A stretch of DNA of 64,000 nt from Ancylobacter dichloromethanicus (GTDB lineage: Bacteria; Pseudomonadota; Alphaproteobacteria; Rhizobiales; Xanthobacteraceae). Each line of letters begins with the position of its first letter. Positions within the stretch are counted from its first letter, which is position 1. Under the pieces are notes generated by a model. The model was not told the origin of the DNA, searched no databases, and saw only the letters and a list, made by a program, of their open reading frames with translations. The position numbers were made by a program, and so were the translations under genes. The DNA lies in the NCBI RefSeq assembly GCF_018390645.1, contig NZ_JAHBGC010000009.1, positions 30,900 through 94,899 on the forward strand, in the 5' to 3' direction. This document shows positions 45,812-55,200 of this stretch, piece by piece.

Positions 45812-46717
45812 TCACATCCGCCAGCGCTTGTAGAACCAGGTCCACTGCTCGGGATGCTCGCGCACCCAGCCCTCCACGACGGAGGTGATCATCTGCATGG
45901 CGTCGTCGACGTCGATCTTGCCCTTCGCGTCGCGCGGCAGGTTCAGCGCCGGCGTGCACTGGATGCGGAAGCGGCCCTCCGGCAGGCGGATCACCCGCAC
46001 CCCGTGCACCGGGCACTCATAGAGCCGGGCGAGGCGGGCGATGGTGGGGTTGGCCGAGCAGGGCTGGCCGAAGAACTGGACGGTGGGCCCGCCGCGGCGG
46101 GCCTGATCGACCAGAATGCCGAGATGCTTGCCCTGGTCGAGCACGGCGGCCAGCTCGAACACCGCCACATGCGAGGCGGCGACCAGATTGCCCATCACCC
46201 GGCTGCGGGCCTGGAACAGCAGGTCGGCGAAGAAGGAATTGTCCGGCGCGCGGAACAGCACCGCGCTGTCCAGCCCCTGCGCGGCGGCGGCGATCGCGGG
46301 CAGTTCCCAGTTCGCCAGATGCGCGGTGAAGACGAGGGCCGGCTTGCCGTCGACCCGCATGGCGACGAAGTTGGAGACGCCGGTGGTCTCGATCCGGCTC
46401 TTGGCCGGCTCCCACATATTGTACTGCCAGATGCGGTCGAGATGGACGAACTCGCCGCCCATGCGGCCGAGATTGTCCCACATGCCGATTGCGATCGCCT
46501 CGCGCTCGGCCTCGGTCTTCTCGGGGTAGGCGAGGCGCAGATTCTTCAGCGTCGTGCGGTGGATCGAGGTGCGCGGCCCGATTTTGCGCGCCCAGAACCC
46601 GCCCGCCCACGAGGCGAAGCGCGGCGGCTGCAGCCGCATGGCCTGCATCAGCGCCCACACGCCGGCCGAGAGCGCGGCATCGCGCAGGCGCGTGGTCCAG
46701 GGGCGAGGTGCGGCCAT
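45812..46717 (-). CDS. lpxXL: Lipid A acyltransferase, VLCFA-transferring type (LpxXL)
   Basis: 301 residues of the LpxL/HtrB late-acyltransferase family, with the catalytic HX4E motif HLANWE (His133, Glu138), one N-terminal hydrophobic segment and a C-terminal REHPEQWTWFYKRWRM block that is typical of the family. As the last gene of the acpXL operon it should transfer the 27-hydroxyoctacosanoate-type acyl chain from AcpXL to lipid A at the inner membrane. The start ATG 46717 follows the dehydrogenase stop by 29 bases; the longer open frame overlaps that gene and is not used. Confidence 0.92.
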   Translation of the reverse strand: MAAPRPWTTRLRDAALSAGVWALMQAMRLQPPRFASWAGGFWARKIGPRTSIHRTTLKNLRLAYPEKTEAEREAIAIGMWDNLGRMGGEFVHLDRIWQYNMWEPAKSRIETTGVSNFVAMRVDGKPALVFTAHLANWELPAIAAAAQGLDSAVLFRAPDNSFFADLLFQARSRVMGNLVAASHVAVFELAAVLDQGKHLGILVDQARRGGPTVQFFGQPCSANPTIARLARLYECPVHGVRVIRLPEGRFRIQCTPALNLPRDAKGKIDVDDAMQMITSVVEGWVREHPEQWTWFYKRWRM

Positions 46718-46746
46718 CGGCGGTTGCTTCGGTCCTGGCTCCGGCG

Positions 46747-47769
46747 TCAGAAGGTGATGACCACCTTGCCGAACACGCGCCGCGTCTCCAGTCGCTCCAG
46801 CCCGGCGCCGAACTGGTCCAGCGGGAATTCGGAATCGATCACCGGCTTGACGCCGCGCTCCATGCGCTTCAGCCCATCGGCAATGGCGCGGATCGGCGCG
46901 CCGAACGAGCCGATGATGCGGTACTGGCGCTGGAACAGCTGCATCAGGTTCATGCTCACCGAGACACCGGAGGTAGAGCCGCAGGTGACGAGCCGCGCGC
47001 CCGGCTTCATCGACAGCAGCGAGCCATTCCAGGTCTCGGCGCCGACATGCTCGAACACCACGTCGACACCCTTCTTCTTGGTGATCTTGCGCACCTCGTG
47101 CTCGAAGCGGTCGGTCTTGTAGTTGATGACGTGATCGGCGCCGAGCGCGGTGGCCTTGGCGCATTTCTCGTCGTCGCCGGCCGTGGTGATGACGGTGCAG
47201 CCGATCTCCTTGGCCATGCGGATGGCGACCGTGCCGATGCCGGAACCGGCGGCGTGGACCAGGATGGTCTCGCCCGGCTCAAGCTTGGCGTTATCGAACA
47301 GCATGTGCTCGACGGTGGAGAAGGTGACGGGGGCGGTGGCGGCGTCGGTCCAGGAAATGCCGTCCGGGATCGGCACGCACAGGCGTTCCTTGATGTTGAG
47401 CTGGTCACGGGCGAAGCCGTCGACATGGAAGCCCATCACGCCGGCGACGTCCTCGCAGAGATTGTCGCGGCCCTGCCGGCACATCCTGCACTGGCCGCAG
47501 GTGAGCGCGCCATACATCGCGACTTTGGAGCCGGGCTTGAAACGGGTGACGCCCTCGCCGATGGCGGTGACTTCGCCCACCGCCTCGGCGCCCACCACCA
47601 GCGGCATCTTGCGCTTGGCGAAGGCCATGCCACGCCAGCCCCAGACGTCGATGTGGTTCAGCGCCAGCGCCTTGACGCTGACCTGCACCTCGCCGGGCTC
47701 CGGCGCGCCGGGGGCGGGCAGGTCGGTGAGGATGAGTTCGCGGTCGGAGACCAGCTGAAGCGCGCGCAT
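46747..47769 (-). CDS. adh2XL: Zinc-lobe alcohol dehydrogenase of the acpXL operon (Adh2XL)
   Basis: 340 residues, MDR superfamily. The structural zinc lobe is complete: Cys91, Cys94, Cys97, Cys105 in LTCGQCRMCRQGRDNLC. The catalytic-zinc GHE is GAE (VVGAEAVGEV), so it probably works without catalytic zinc, like enoyl reductases. HAAGSGIGTVAIRMAKEIG binds NAD(P)H. In rhizobia the matching gene belongs to the very-long-chain fatty acid operon and may perform the enoyl-reduction step. The ATG 47769 has CGGAG upstream. About 110 bases separate it from the SDR gene upstream. Confidence 0.9.
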   Translation of the reverse strand: MRALQLVSDRELILTDLPAPGAPEPGEVQVSVKALALNHIDVWGWRGMAFAKRKMPLVVGAEAVGEVTAIGEGVTRFKPGSKVAMYGALTCGQCRMCRQGRDNLCEDVAGVMGFHVDGFARDQLNIKERLCVPIPDGISWTDAATAPVTFSTVEHMLFDNAKLEPGETILVHAAGSGIGTVAIRMAKEIGCTVITTAGDDEKCAKATALGADHVINYKTDRFEHEVRKITKKKGVDVVFEHVGAETWNGSLLSMKPGARLVTCGSTSGVSVSMNLMQLFQRQYRIIGSFGAPIRAIADGLKRMERGVKPVIDSEFPLDQFGAGLERLETRRVFGKVVITF

Positions 47770-47878
47770 GAACAACTCCGGACAGACGGCGGCGGCATCG
47801 CCCGTCCTTTATCCCGCTGGATGGGGAGTGGGGCGAGCATGGATGGCGTCCGCGCAAGGACGAGGGTGGATATCGAAA

Positions 47879-48631
47879 TCAGCGCTGTATGGCTAGTGCA
47901 GCGGTGAGCCCGCCATCCACCGGCAGCGTCGCGCCGGTGACATAGCCGGCGCCGGGCGAGAGCAGGAAGGACACCACAGCGGCGACATCCTCCGGCGCGG
48001 CGAAGCGGCCGGCCGGGATCTGCTTCTCCACATTGGCGCGGTAGGCGGCGTAGGGTGCCAGCATCGCCGTGTCGACGAAGCCGGGCGCGACGACGTTGAC
48101 GGTCACGCCGCGCCGGGCACTCTCGATGGCGAGCGTGCGGCAATAGCCCGCCAGCGCCGCCTTGGAGCCGGCATAGATGGCGTTGCCGGCATTGGCGACA
48201 TCCGCCGCAATGGAGCCGATGGCAACGATGCGGCCGGCGCGGGCACGGGTCATCGGCCGTACCAGCGCGCCGACCAGCTTCACGAAGGACCAGTAATTCA
48301 CCTGCATGAGCTGCTCGGCCCGGTGCTGGTCGACCAGAGCGGCAAGGGTGTCGTAGCTCATGCCGGCATTGTGGACGAAGCCGAAATAGGTCGGCTCCTC
48401 GGCGAGGAAGGCGGCGAACGCCTCCACCGCGGCCTTGTCGGCGAGGTCGAGCGAGCGTGCCTCGACGCAGGCGTCCGGCTTCTCGGCCTCGATCGCGGCG
48501 ATCAGTGCCTCGGCTTCCACCGCCGCCGTGCGCACGGTGAAGACCACCTCGAAGCCGGCCAGCGCCAGGGCGCGCACGATGCCCGCGCCGACGCCCCGGC
48601 CGCCGCCGGTGACGAGAACGCGCTGGCTCAC
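47879..48631 (-). CDS. FabG-like short-chain dehydrogenase of the acpXL operon
   Basis: 250 residues, classical SDR: VTGGGRGVGAGIVRALALAG, HNAGMSYD, and the catalytic IGSIAADVANAGNAIYAGSKAA (Ser, Tyr, Lys). It ends with the FabG-like YVTGATLPVDGG. It probably reduces the 3-ketoacyl-AcpXL made by the FabF pair. The start is GTG 48631, overlapping the fabF1 stop as GTGA, so it is translationally coupled. In the rhizobial operon as I know it there is no ketoreductase at this position, so here the module looks self-contained. Confidence 0.88.
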   Translation of the reverse strand: MSQRVLVTGGGRGVGAGIVRALALAGFEVVFTVRTAAVEAEALIAAIEAEKPDACVEARSLDLADKAAVEAFAAFLAEEPTYFGFVHNAGMSYDTLAALVDQHRAEQLMQVNYWSFVKLVGALVRPMTRARAGRIVAIGSIAADVANAGNAIYAGSKAALAGYCRTLAIESARRGVTVNVVAPGFVDTAMLAPYAAYRANVEKQIPAGRFAAPEDVAAVVSFLLSPGAGYVTGATLPVDGGLTAALAIQR

Positions 48632-49908
48632 GCCGGTTCGCCGGTCAGGATAAGGCAGACATTCTGCCCGCCGAAGCCGAACGAGTTCGACATGACCCGC
48701 GTGACCGTCGCGTCGCGCGCCACGTTCGGCACCACGTCGAGCGGGATGGCGGGGTCGGGCAACTCGTAATTGATGGTCGGCGGGATGCGGCCATTGGCGA
48801 TGGTCATCAGCGAGATCACCGCCTCGATGGCGCCGGCGGCGGTCAGCGTATGGCCGATCATCGACTTGTTGGACGAGATCGGGATGCCCGCCAGCCGCTC
48901 GCCGAAGACGGCGCTCATGCCGGTGAACTCCATGCGGTCGTTCTCGGGCGTCGAGGTGCCATGGGCGTTGATGTAGTCGATGGCTTCAGCCTCGACGCCG
49001 GCATCCGCCAGAGCGCGGCGCATGCAGCCGATCACCGGCTTGGCGTCGGGGGAGGAGCGGGTGCGGTGGAAGCTGTCGGCCATCTCACCGACCCCCTCGA
49101 CCACGCCGAGGATCTTCGCGCCGCGCGCCAGCGCGTGCTCCAGGCTTTCAAGCACCAGTGCACCGGCGCCCTCGGCGATGATGAAGCCGTCGCGGTTCTT
49201 GGCGAAGGGGCGGGAGGCGGCTTCCGGCATGTCGTTGTTGGTCGACAAGGCCGAGAGCAGCGAAAAGCGGATCAGCGCCTCGGCCGTCACCGAGCCGTCG
49301 GTGGCGATGGACAGCGCCGCGTCGCAATCGCCGCGCCGGATCGCCTCGACGCCGAGCTGGATCGAGGTGTTGCCGGAGGCGCAGGCGGTCGACAGCGAAA
49401 TCGGCTGGCCGCGCGTGCCGAAGCGGTCGGCCAGATGGTCGGCGATCGAGCCGTAGAGGAAACGCTCGTGCCAGGCGTCATGGCCATTGGCTTCGGCGGC
49501 GCGCAGCAGGTCGTCATAGGTAACGGGGGCGTTGGGCGCTGCCTCCTGCGCTAGAATGCGGCGCTGCGGCCATTCCAGCTCGATCGGCGGAACGGCGCAG
49601 AACAGCGGGCCCGGGAAGCTGCCGATGGAGCCGATGCCGGATTCGGAGATCGCCTCGTCCGCCGCCAGCGTCGCCAGCTCCTCGGAGAGGTCGGGCGCGG
49701 TGCTCTTGCTCTTCGGCAGATAATCGACGGTTCCGGCGATGGTGGTCCTCATCGCGTCGATCGGGAACCGGGTGATGCGATGAATGCCGGACGTGCCGGA
49801 GGTCAGCTTCGCCCAGTTGTCCTCTTTGCCCTGGCCGAGCGAGGTGACGAGCCCCATGCCGGTGACGACGACGATCGGCCGGCCGGCCTTGTCGGTATAG
49901 GAAGCCAT
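48628..49908 (-). CDS. fabF1XL: Beta-ketoacyl-ACP synthase, catalytic partner (FabF1XL)
   Basis: 426 residues. A full ketosynthase: LSTACASGNTS with nucleophile Cys176, NAHGTSTPEND (first His), SSNKSMIGHTLTAAGAIE (Lys and second His) and NSFGFGGQN. An insertion of roughly 50 residues before the Cys (PNAPVTYDDLLRAAEANGHD and around) distinguishes it from housekeeping FabF. It extends acyl chains on AcpXL to C28. The ATG 49908 has GAGGAG upstream. It lies 40 bases after fabF2 and overlaps the SDR start. Confidence 0.93.
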   Translation of the reverse strand: MASYTDKAGRPIVVVTGMGLVTSLGQGKEDNWAKLTSGTSGIHRITRFPIDAMRTTIAGTVDYLPKSKSTAPDLSEELATLAADEAISESGIGSIGSFPGPLFCAVPPIELEWPQRRILAQEAAPNAPVTYDDLLRAAEANGHDAWHERFLYGSIADHLADRFGTRGQPISLSTACASGNTSIQLGVEAIRRGDCDAALSIATDGSVTAEALIRFSLLSALSTNNDMPEAASRPFAKNRDGFIIAEGAGALVLESLEHALARGAKILGVVEGVGEMADSFHRTRSSPDAKPVIGCMRRALADAGVEAEAIDYINAHGTSTPENDRMEFTGMSAVFGERLAGIPISSNKSMIGHTLTAAGAIEAVISLMTIANGRIPPTINYELPDPAIPLDVVPNVARDATVTRVMSNSFGFGGQNVCLILTGEPA

Positions 49909-49948
49909 GATCTGCTCCTCGGAAGCGGCGTGCTTCCGCATGGTGGGG

Positions 49949-51133
49949 TCAGTCGGCGCGCTCGACCAGCGCGACGCCTTCCCCACGCCAATGCCCCACT
50001 GCGGTCACGATGGCACGGGAAAGCGGGCCATCGAAAGGCTTTTCCAGCGTCTCGCCGGCGAGCGGAGCGAACAGCTTGCCCTCGGCGACGCACAGCGCCG
50101 CCAGCGCCAGCGCCACCGGCATCTGCGCTTCCAGCCCATGGCCGACGCGATCGGTGACCGAGCGCACCGGCAGGCCGGAGCGGGCGAGCACCGCCGCCTC
50201 GGCCAGTGTCGGCTCCGGCGCGCCGGACGCGGCGGAGAACACTGCGGTGTCTTCGCTGGTGCCGGCCCCGGCGGTCTTCAGAAGCTGTTCCAGCACCGCC
50301 TCGACGGCGCCAGGCTCGTTGCGCCGGGCGCGCTCGGACCAGACGCCGGAGAGCTTGGCGATGGGCTTGGCGCCGCGCGCGGTGGCGTGCTCAGGCGATT
50401 CCAGCACCAGGAAGGCACCGGCCGAGCCGGTCGGCACGCCCTTCGGCTCCGCCAGCACCGGCGCCCAGGGCGCGTGCATGGCGAGGCGCTTGAGGGCGAA
50501 GAGCAGCAGCATGTCGCGCCGCTCGGCATTGTAGGCGCCGCCCACCAGGGCGATCTCGCTGGTGCCGGCGGCAATGCGCGACCAGCCGATGCGTACCGCG
50601 TCGGTGCCGGAGCTTTCCTCGCCCATGAAGGTGCGCGAGGAGCCGGTGACGCCGTGCACGATGGAGATGTTGCCGGCGAGCAGGTTGGAGAGCTGGGCCA
50701 GGAACAGCGTCGGGCGCAGGTTCGACAGAAGCTGCTCGTTGAGGAAGACCTCGGGGTTCGGCTGCTTCTCGATGTCGGTCAGGATGGCGCCGTCGACCGA
50801 CTGGTCGCGCTCGCCGCCACCGGCCGCCACCACCATGTCGGTGGTGCCGAGAATGTCCTTGTCGCCCTTGATGCCGGCCGAATCCAGCGCGAGCCCGGCG
50901 GCATAGGTACCGATACGCTGCCAGGGCTCCATCTGCCGCTGGTCGCCCTTCTTGGGGATCTGCGCGTCGAAGCTGATCGGAGCGAGCGGATGCACGACGA
51001 AGGGAGCGAACCCGCTCTCGTCGATCACCGGGCCGGCACCGGAGGACAGGGCCTGCCAATGGGCTTGCGGCCCTTCACCGAGCGAGGAAACGAGCCCGAT
51101 GCCGGTGATCCAGACGTCGCGACGATTAGACAT
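49949..51133 (-). CDS. fabF2XL: Ketosynthase-fold protein lacking catalytic Cys (FabF2XL)
   Basis: 394 residues. The overall fold is clear (VWITGIGLVSSLGEGPQAHW at the start, GSAGAFLVLESPEHATARG later), but catalytic residues are changed. Aligned on GTxAxxxG and the following GxxxIAL, the CASGN/T motif reads ESSGT, putting Glu173 in the Cys place. The NAHGT segment is AASGA, without the first His; DRVGHGLEAQ keeps the second His. It is therefore probably a non-condensing partner of FabF1XL, like chain-length factors of type II polyketide synthases. It overlaps fabZ by 8 bases. Confidence 0.88.
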   Translation of the reverse strand: MSNRRDVWITGIGLVSSLGEGPQAHWQALSSGAGPVIDESGFAPFVVHPLAPISFDAQIPKKGDQRQMEPWQRIGTYAAGLALDSAGIKGDKDILGTTDMVVAAGGGERDQSVDGAILTDIEKQPNPEVFLNEQLLSNLRPTLFLAQLSNLLAGNISIVHGVTGSSRTFMGEESSGTDAVRIGWSRIAAGTSEIALVGGAYNAERRDMLLLFALKRLAMHAPWAPVLAEPKGVPTGSAGAFLVLESPEHATARGAKPIAKLSGVWSERARRNEPGAVEAVLEQLLKTAGAGTSEDTAVFSAASGAPEPTLAEAAVLARSGLPVRSVTDRVGHGLEAQMPVALALAALCVAEGKLFAPLAGETLEKPFDGPLSRAIVTAVGHWRGEGVALVERAD

Positions 51134-51632
51134 GCGTGAGATTTCCTGCGCGTTCCGCCACGTTTATGACGGCGTCGCCCATCGGCATGCCGATGCGCTC
51201 GGCGGTGGAGAGCAGATAGCCGCGCAACTCCGGAGCCGGGAAGGGCATGGTCTTGAGCGTCACGTCGGCATTGCAGACGAGCTTGCCTTCGACGCGCCCC
51301 TCGGCCTTCAGCCGGGCATAGCCCGAACCGTCATGCTCCAGGCGCGCGAAGACGTCGATCACCTGACCCGGGACCACGAAGGTCCGCAGCTTGCCCTTGT
51401 CGACCGAGGCGAGGAACGCCATGCGGTCGTAATTGTGCAGCCGCAGCAGCAGCATGCCGCAGCTCTGCGCCATGATTTCGAACAGCAGCACGCCCGGCAG
51501 GAGCGGATGACCGGGGAAATGACCTTCGAAGATCGGGCTTTCGCACGGAACGGTGTTGGCGGTCTTCAGGGTGCGAGCCTCAAGATCAAGCTCGACCACC
51601 TTGTCGATCATCTGGAAATATTCGAGGCGCAT
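51126..51632 (-). CDS. fabZXL: 3-hydroxyacyl-AcpXL dehydratase (FabZXL)
   Basis: 168 residues, hotdog fold. The FabZ active-site motif is intact: GHFPGHPLLPGVLLFEIMAQ, with His38 and Glu52. It dehydrates 3-hydroxyacyl intermediates during elongation of the very-long-chain fatty acid. The ATG 51632 follows an in-frame GTG; ACAGG lies just upstream. It comes 34 bases after acpXL and overlaps fabF2 by 8 bases. Confidence 0.93.
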   Translation of the reverse strand: MRLEYFQMIDKVVELDLEARTLKTANTVPCESPIFEGHFPGHPLLPGVLLFEIMAQSCGMLLLRLHNYDRMAFLASVDKGKLRTFVVPGQVIDVFARLEHDGSGYARLKAEGRVEGKLVCNADVTLKTMPFPAPELRGYLLSTAERIGMPMGDAVINVAERAGNLTHV

Positions 51633-51666
51633 CACCTGTCCCGCTTGTACAACGTCCCTCCGCCGG

Positions 51667-51948
51667 TCAGGCGGACTTGGCAGCGATCAGTTCGTCGATA
51701 CGCGCGCACAGATTCTTAAGGACGAAGTACTGCTCGGTCGTCGCCTTGCCTTCATTGACTTCCTGCGTCCAGCTCTCAAGCGGCAGCTTGATGCCGAAGG
51801 CCTTGTCGATGGCGAAGGCGATGTCGAGGAAGTCCAGGCTGTCGATGCCGAGATCGTCGATGGCATGGCTTTCCGGCGTGATGTTCTCGCGCGGGATGTC
51901 GCACGTCTCGGCAATGATATTGGCAACGGTCTCGAACGTGGTCGACAT
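51667..51948 (-). CDS. acpXL: Acyl carrier protein AcpXL
   Basis: 93 residues. A specialised carrier for very-long-chain fatty acids of lipid A. The phosphopantetheine site is [11 protein letters not shown], with Ser37. It is longer than the housekeeping ACP and has the C-terminal [11 protein letters not shown] extension. The start ATG 51948 has AGAGG upstream; the longer open frame covers the promoter. It is the first gene of a seven-gene operon reaching 45812. Confidence 0.95.
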   Translation of the reverse strand: MSTTFETVANIIAETCDIPRENITPESHAIDDLGIDSLDFLDIAFAIDKAFGIKLPLESWTQEVNEGKATTEQYFVLKNLCARIDELIAAKSA

Positions 51949-52227
51949 GAAAGGCCTCTGGTCTCGGCGGCCGCGTCCGGCCACGGTTGAATGGGTTCGC
52001 CCGGCGCTCCCGCGTCGCAGGTCCCCGAATGGATGACGGCCCGTATACCTAAGCGCGGACGGCGATTCAATGGCGGCGGCGTGGCAATCCTCGGCAGTGT
52101 GACTTCCGTGCCGTCGCGCCGTGTTCAACGGCGGATAGCCGTCGGCTTGCGTATGGTCATGGCTCCGTGGCGGAATTCGTCCTATCGTCCGGCGAGCGGA
52201 CAGGCGACGAGTTGCGGAGCAGGCGTC
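51949..52227. promoter_or_regulatory. Divergent promoter region, acpXL / alpha-2-macroglobulin
   Basis: 279 bases between the acpXL operon and the macroglobulin-pbpC pair. Both need envelope-linked control. No clear dyad or sigma-factor box can be assigned by eye. Confidence 0.4.
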
Positions 52228-55200
52228 ATGAACCCTTATACTTCGGCCTTTTCATGGCTCGGACGCGGGGCCGCCCTGTCGTGCCTCGCGCTCAGCCTGA
52301 TCGCCCCGGCGGGTGCGCAGGCGCCGAAGCCCGCGGCGGCAAAACAGACGGCGGCGCCAACTGCAAAAACGGTAGCGGACGCGCTGCCGAAAACCTATGC
52401 CCCGCAGGAACTGGTCGAGGCCGCCCGGCGGCTGCAGGCGCTGCTGCGACGTGAGCGTGCTCCGTTACCGAAGCCAGCCGCGCAACTGCGCAAGGAGGCG
52501 GACGCCGCGCTCGCCGCCGGCGATGCCCGTACCGCCGCCGGCCTCTATGGCCGTCTGGCGCAGGCGAGCCCCGACGATGCCGGGCTCTGGCAGCGGCTTT
52601 CCCGCGCGCTGTCGCGCATCAAGCCCGGCGACAATGAGAGCGTCGACATTTTCCTGGAGCGTGCGCAGGCGGCCGCCTTCCTCGCCTATCGCGCGGCGAC
52701 GACGCGGGTGGCGCAGGCGGAGGCGCTGTTCGCCATCGGCCATCTCTACGATCAGCGCTCGCTGTGGCGCCCGGCGCTCGACACGCTCGCCACCGCGCTC
52801 GGCTATGCCGACGTGCCCGAGCAGCGCGCCTTCTACGACACGCTGCGCGCGGAGCGCGGCTTCCGCATTCTCGACTACAGCGTCGATTCGGACGCCTCCA
52901 ACCCGCGCATCTGCGTGCAGTTCTCCGAGCCGCTGGTGAAGGGTGGCAGGGACTATTCCGCCTATGTGACGCTGCGCGGCCCCGATGGGCCGGTCGACAA
53001 GCCGGCGGTGACGGCGGAGGGGAGCCAGCTCTGCGCCGAGGGGCTGAAGCATGGCGAGAGCTACGACGTCACGCTGCGGGCCGGCCTGCCGTCGTCCATC
53101 GCCGCCGAGCCGCTGGAGGCGAGCGCGGAACTGACCATCTATGTGCGCGACCGCAAGCCGGGCGTGCGCTTCACCGGGCGCAACTATGTGCTGCCGCGCA
53201 CCGGCCCGCGCGGCATTCCGGTGGTCACGGTCAACACCTCGCTGGTGGGAGTGGAGCTTTACCGGATCGGCGACCGCAGCCTGATCCCGACCGCCATCGA
53301 AGGCGATTTCCGCCGCGACCTCGGCGGCTACGACCTTCAGCAGCTCAAGGACGGCAAGGCGGAATTGGTGTTCAAGGGCGAGTTGGAAGCCGCTTCGCCG
53401 CTGAACGAAGATGTCACCACCTCATTCCCCGTCGACGAGGCGGTGAAGGCGCTGGAGCCCGGCGTCTACGTGCTCGCCGCGCGCCCGGCCGGCGATGCCG
53501 CCAATCCCAATGACGATTGGGGCACGCGCTCCACCCAGTGGTTCGTCGTCTCCGATCTCGGCCTCACCGCCCTCTCCGGCAGCAACGGCCTCACCGTGCT
53601 GGTGCGGGCGCTCGGCAGCGCGCAGCCGCTGGAAGGGGTCGAGCTTCGCCTGCTCGCCAAGTCCAACGACGTGCTGGCCACCGCCCGTACCGACGCCAGC
53701 GGCAGTGCCGCCTTCGATGCCGGGCTGATGCGCGGCACGGACGGCTTCGCGCCGGCGGTGATCGTCGCGCAGGCGAGGGAGGGGGATTACGCCTTTCTCT
53801 CGCTGGAGGACCAGGCCTTCGACCTGACCGACCGCGGCGTCGGCGGCCGCGCGGCGCCCGAGCGGTTCGACGCCTTCGTCACCACCGAGCGCGGGGTCTA
53901 CCGCTCCGGCGAGGAGGTGCATGTCACCGCGCTGCTGCGCGACCCGCAAGTGACGGCGGCAGCCGGCGTGCCGCTGACGCTGATCATCAAGCGCCCCGAC
54001 GGCGTCGAAGAGCGCCGCGAGCTTGTCGCCGATCAGGGCGCGGGTGGCCGCACGCTGACCTATCCGCTGATGGGCGACGCCATGACCGGCACCTGGCGGG
54101 TCGAGGCCTATGTCGACCCGCGCGGCGCGCCAGTGGGCTCCGCCACCTTCCTGCTGGAAGACTATGTGCCCGAGCGGCTCGCGCTCGACCTTTCCACCAG
54201 CGCCGCCTCCATCGCCCCCAACATGCCGGTGACGGTCGCGGCTGACGGGCGCTGGCTGTTCGGCCCGCCGGCGGCGGGGCTCGACATCGCCGGCGAAATC
54301 GAGGTGCGGGTGGCGGACGCCCGGCCCGGCCTGCCGGGCTGGCGCTTCGGCCGCACTGACGACGGTTTCACTCCGGTGCGCCAGCCGCTGGCCGACGCGC
54401 CGGTGACCGACCCGCAGGGCAAGGCCAGCCTGTCGGTCCTGCTGCCGACGCTGCCGGCCACCGCCCGGCCGCTGGAGGCGGAGATCTTCGTCGCGCTGAA
54501 CGAAGGCGGCGGCCGCGCGGTGCGCCGCTCGCTGGTGCTGCCGGTCCGCCCCGCCGGCAACGGCATCGGCGTCAAACCGCTGTTCGACAAGGCAGGTCCC
54601 GGCGAGAACGGCAATGCCGGCTTCGAGGTGCAGGGCTTCGACGCCGCCGGCCAGCCGGTCGCGCTGGAGGGCGCGCAATGGGCGCTGTACCGTGTCGAGA
54701 TCCGCTATCAATGGTACCGGCTCGGCGGCAACTGGGACTTCGAGCCGGTGGAATCGGTCGCCAAGGTAGCCGATGGCACGCTCGAACTCGGCACCGGTGC
54801 GCCGGCGCGGCTGGAGGTGCCGGTCGCCTGGGGTCGCTACCGGCTGGAGGTGACCGACGGCACACGCGCCACCGCCGTCGCCTTCGAGGCCGGCTGGGGC
54901 GGCGGCGCGACCGCCGACGCGCCGGACCGGCTGGAGGTCGGGCTCGACAAGGCGCAATACGCGGCGGGCGACACGCTGAAGGTGAACCTCACCAGCCGTT
55001 ATGCCGGTTCCGCGACGGTGTTCATCGTCGGCGACGGGGTGCTGGCGGCGAAGACGCTCGACGTGAAGGCCGGCGACACTTCTGTCGACTTCGCCGTCGC
55101 CGCCGGCTGGGCGCCGGGCGCCTATGCGCTGGCCTTCCTGCACCGGCCGCTCGACGTGGCGGCGAGCCGCAATCCCGGGCGGGCCATCGGCCTCGCCTGG

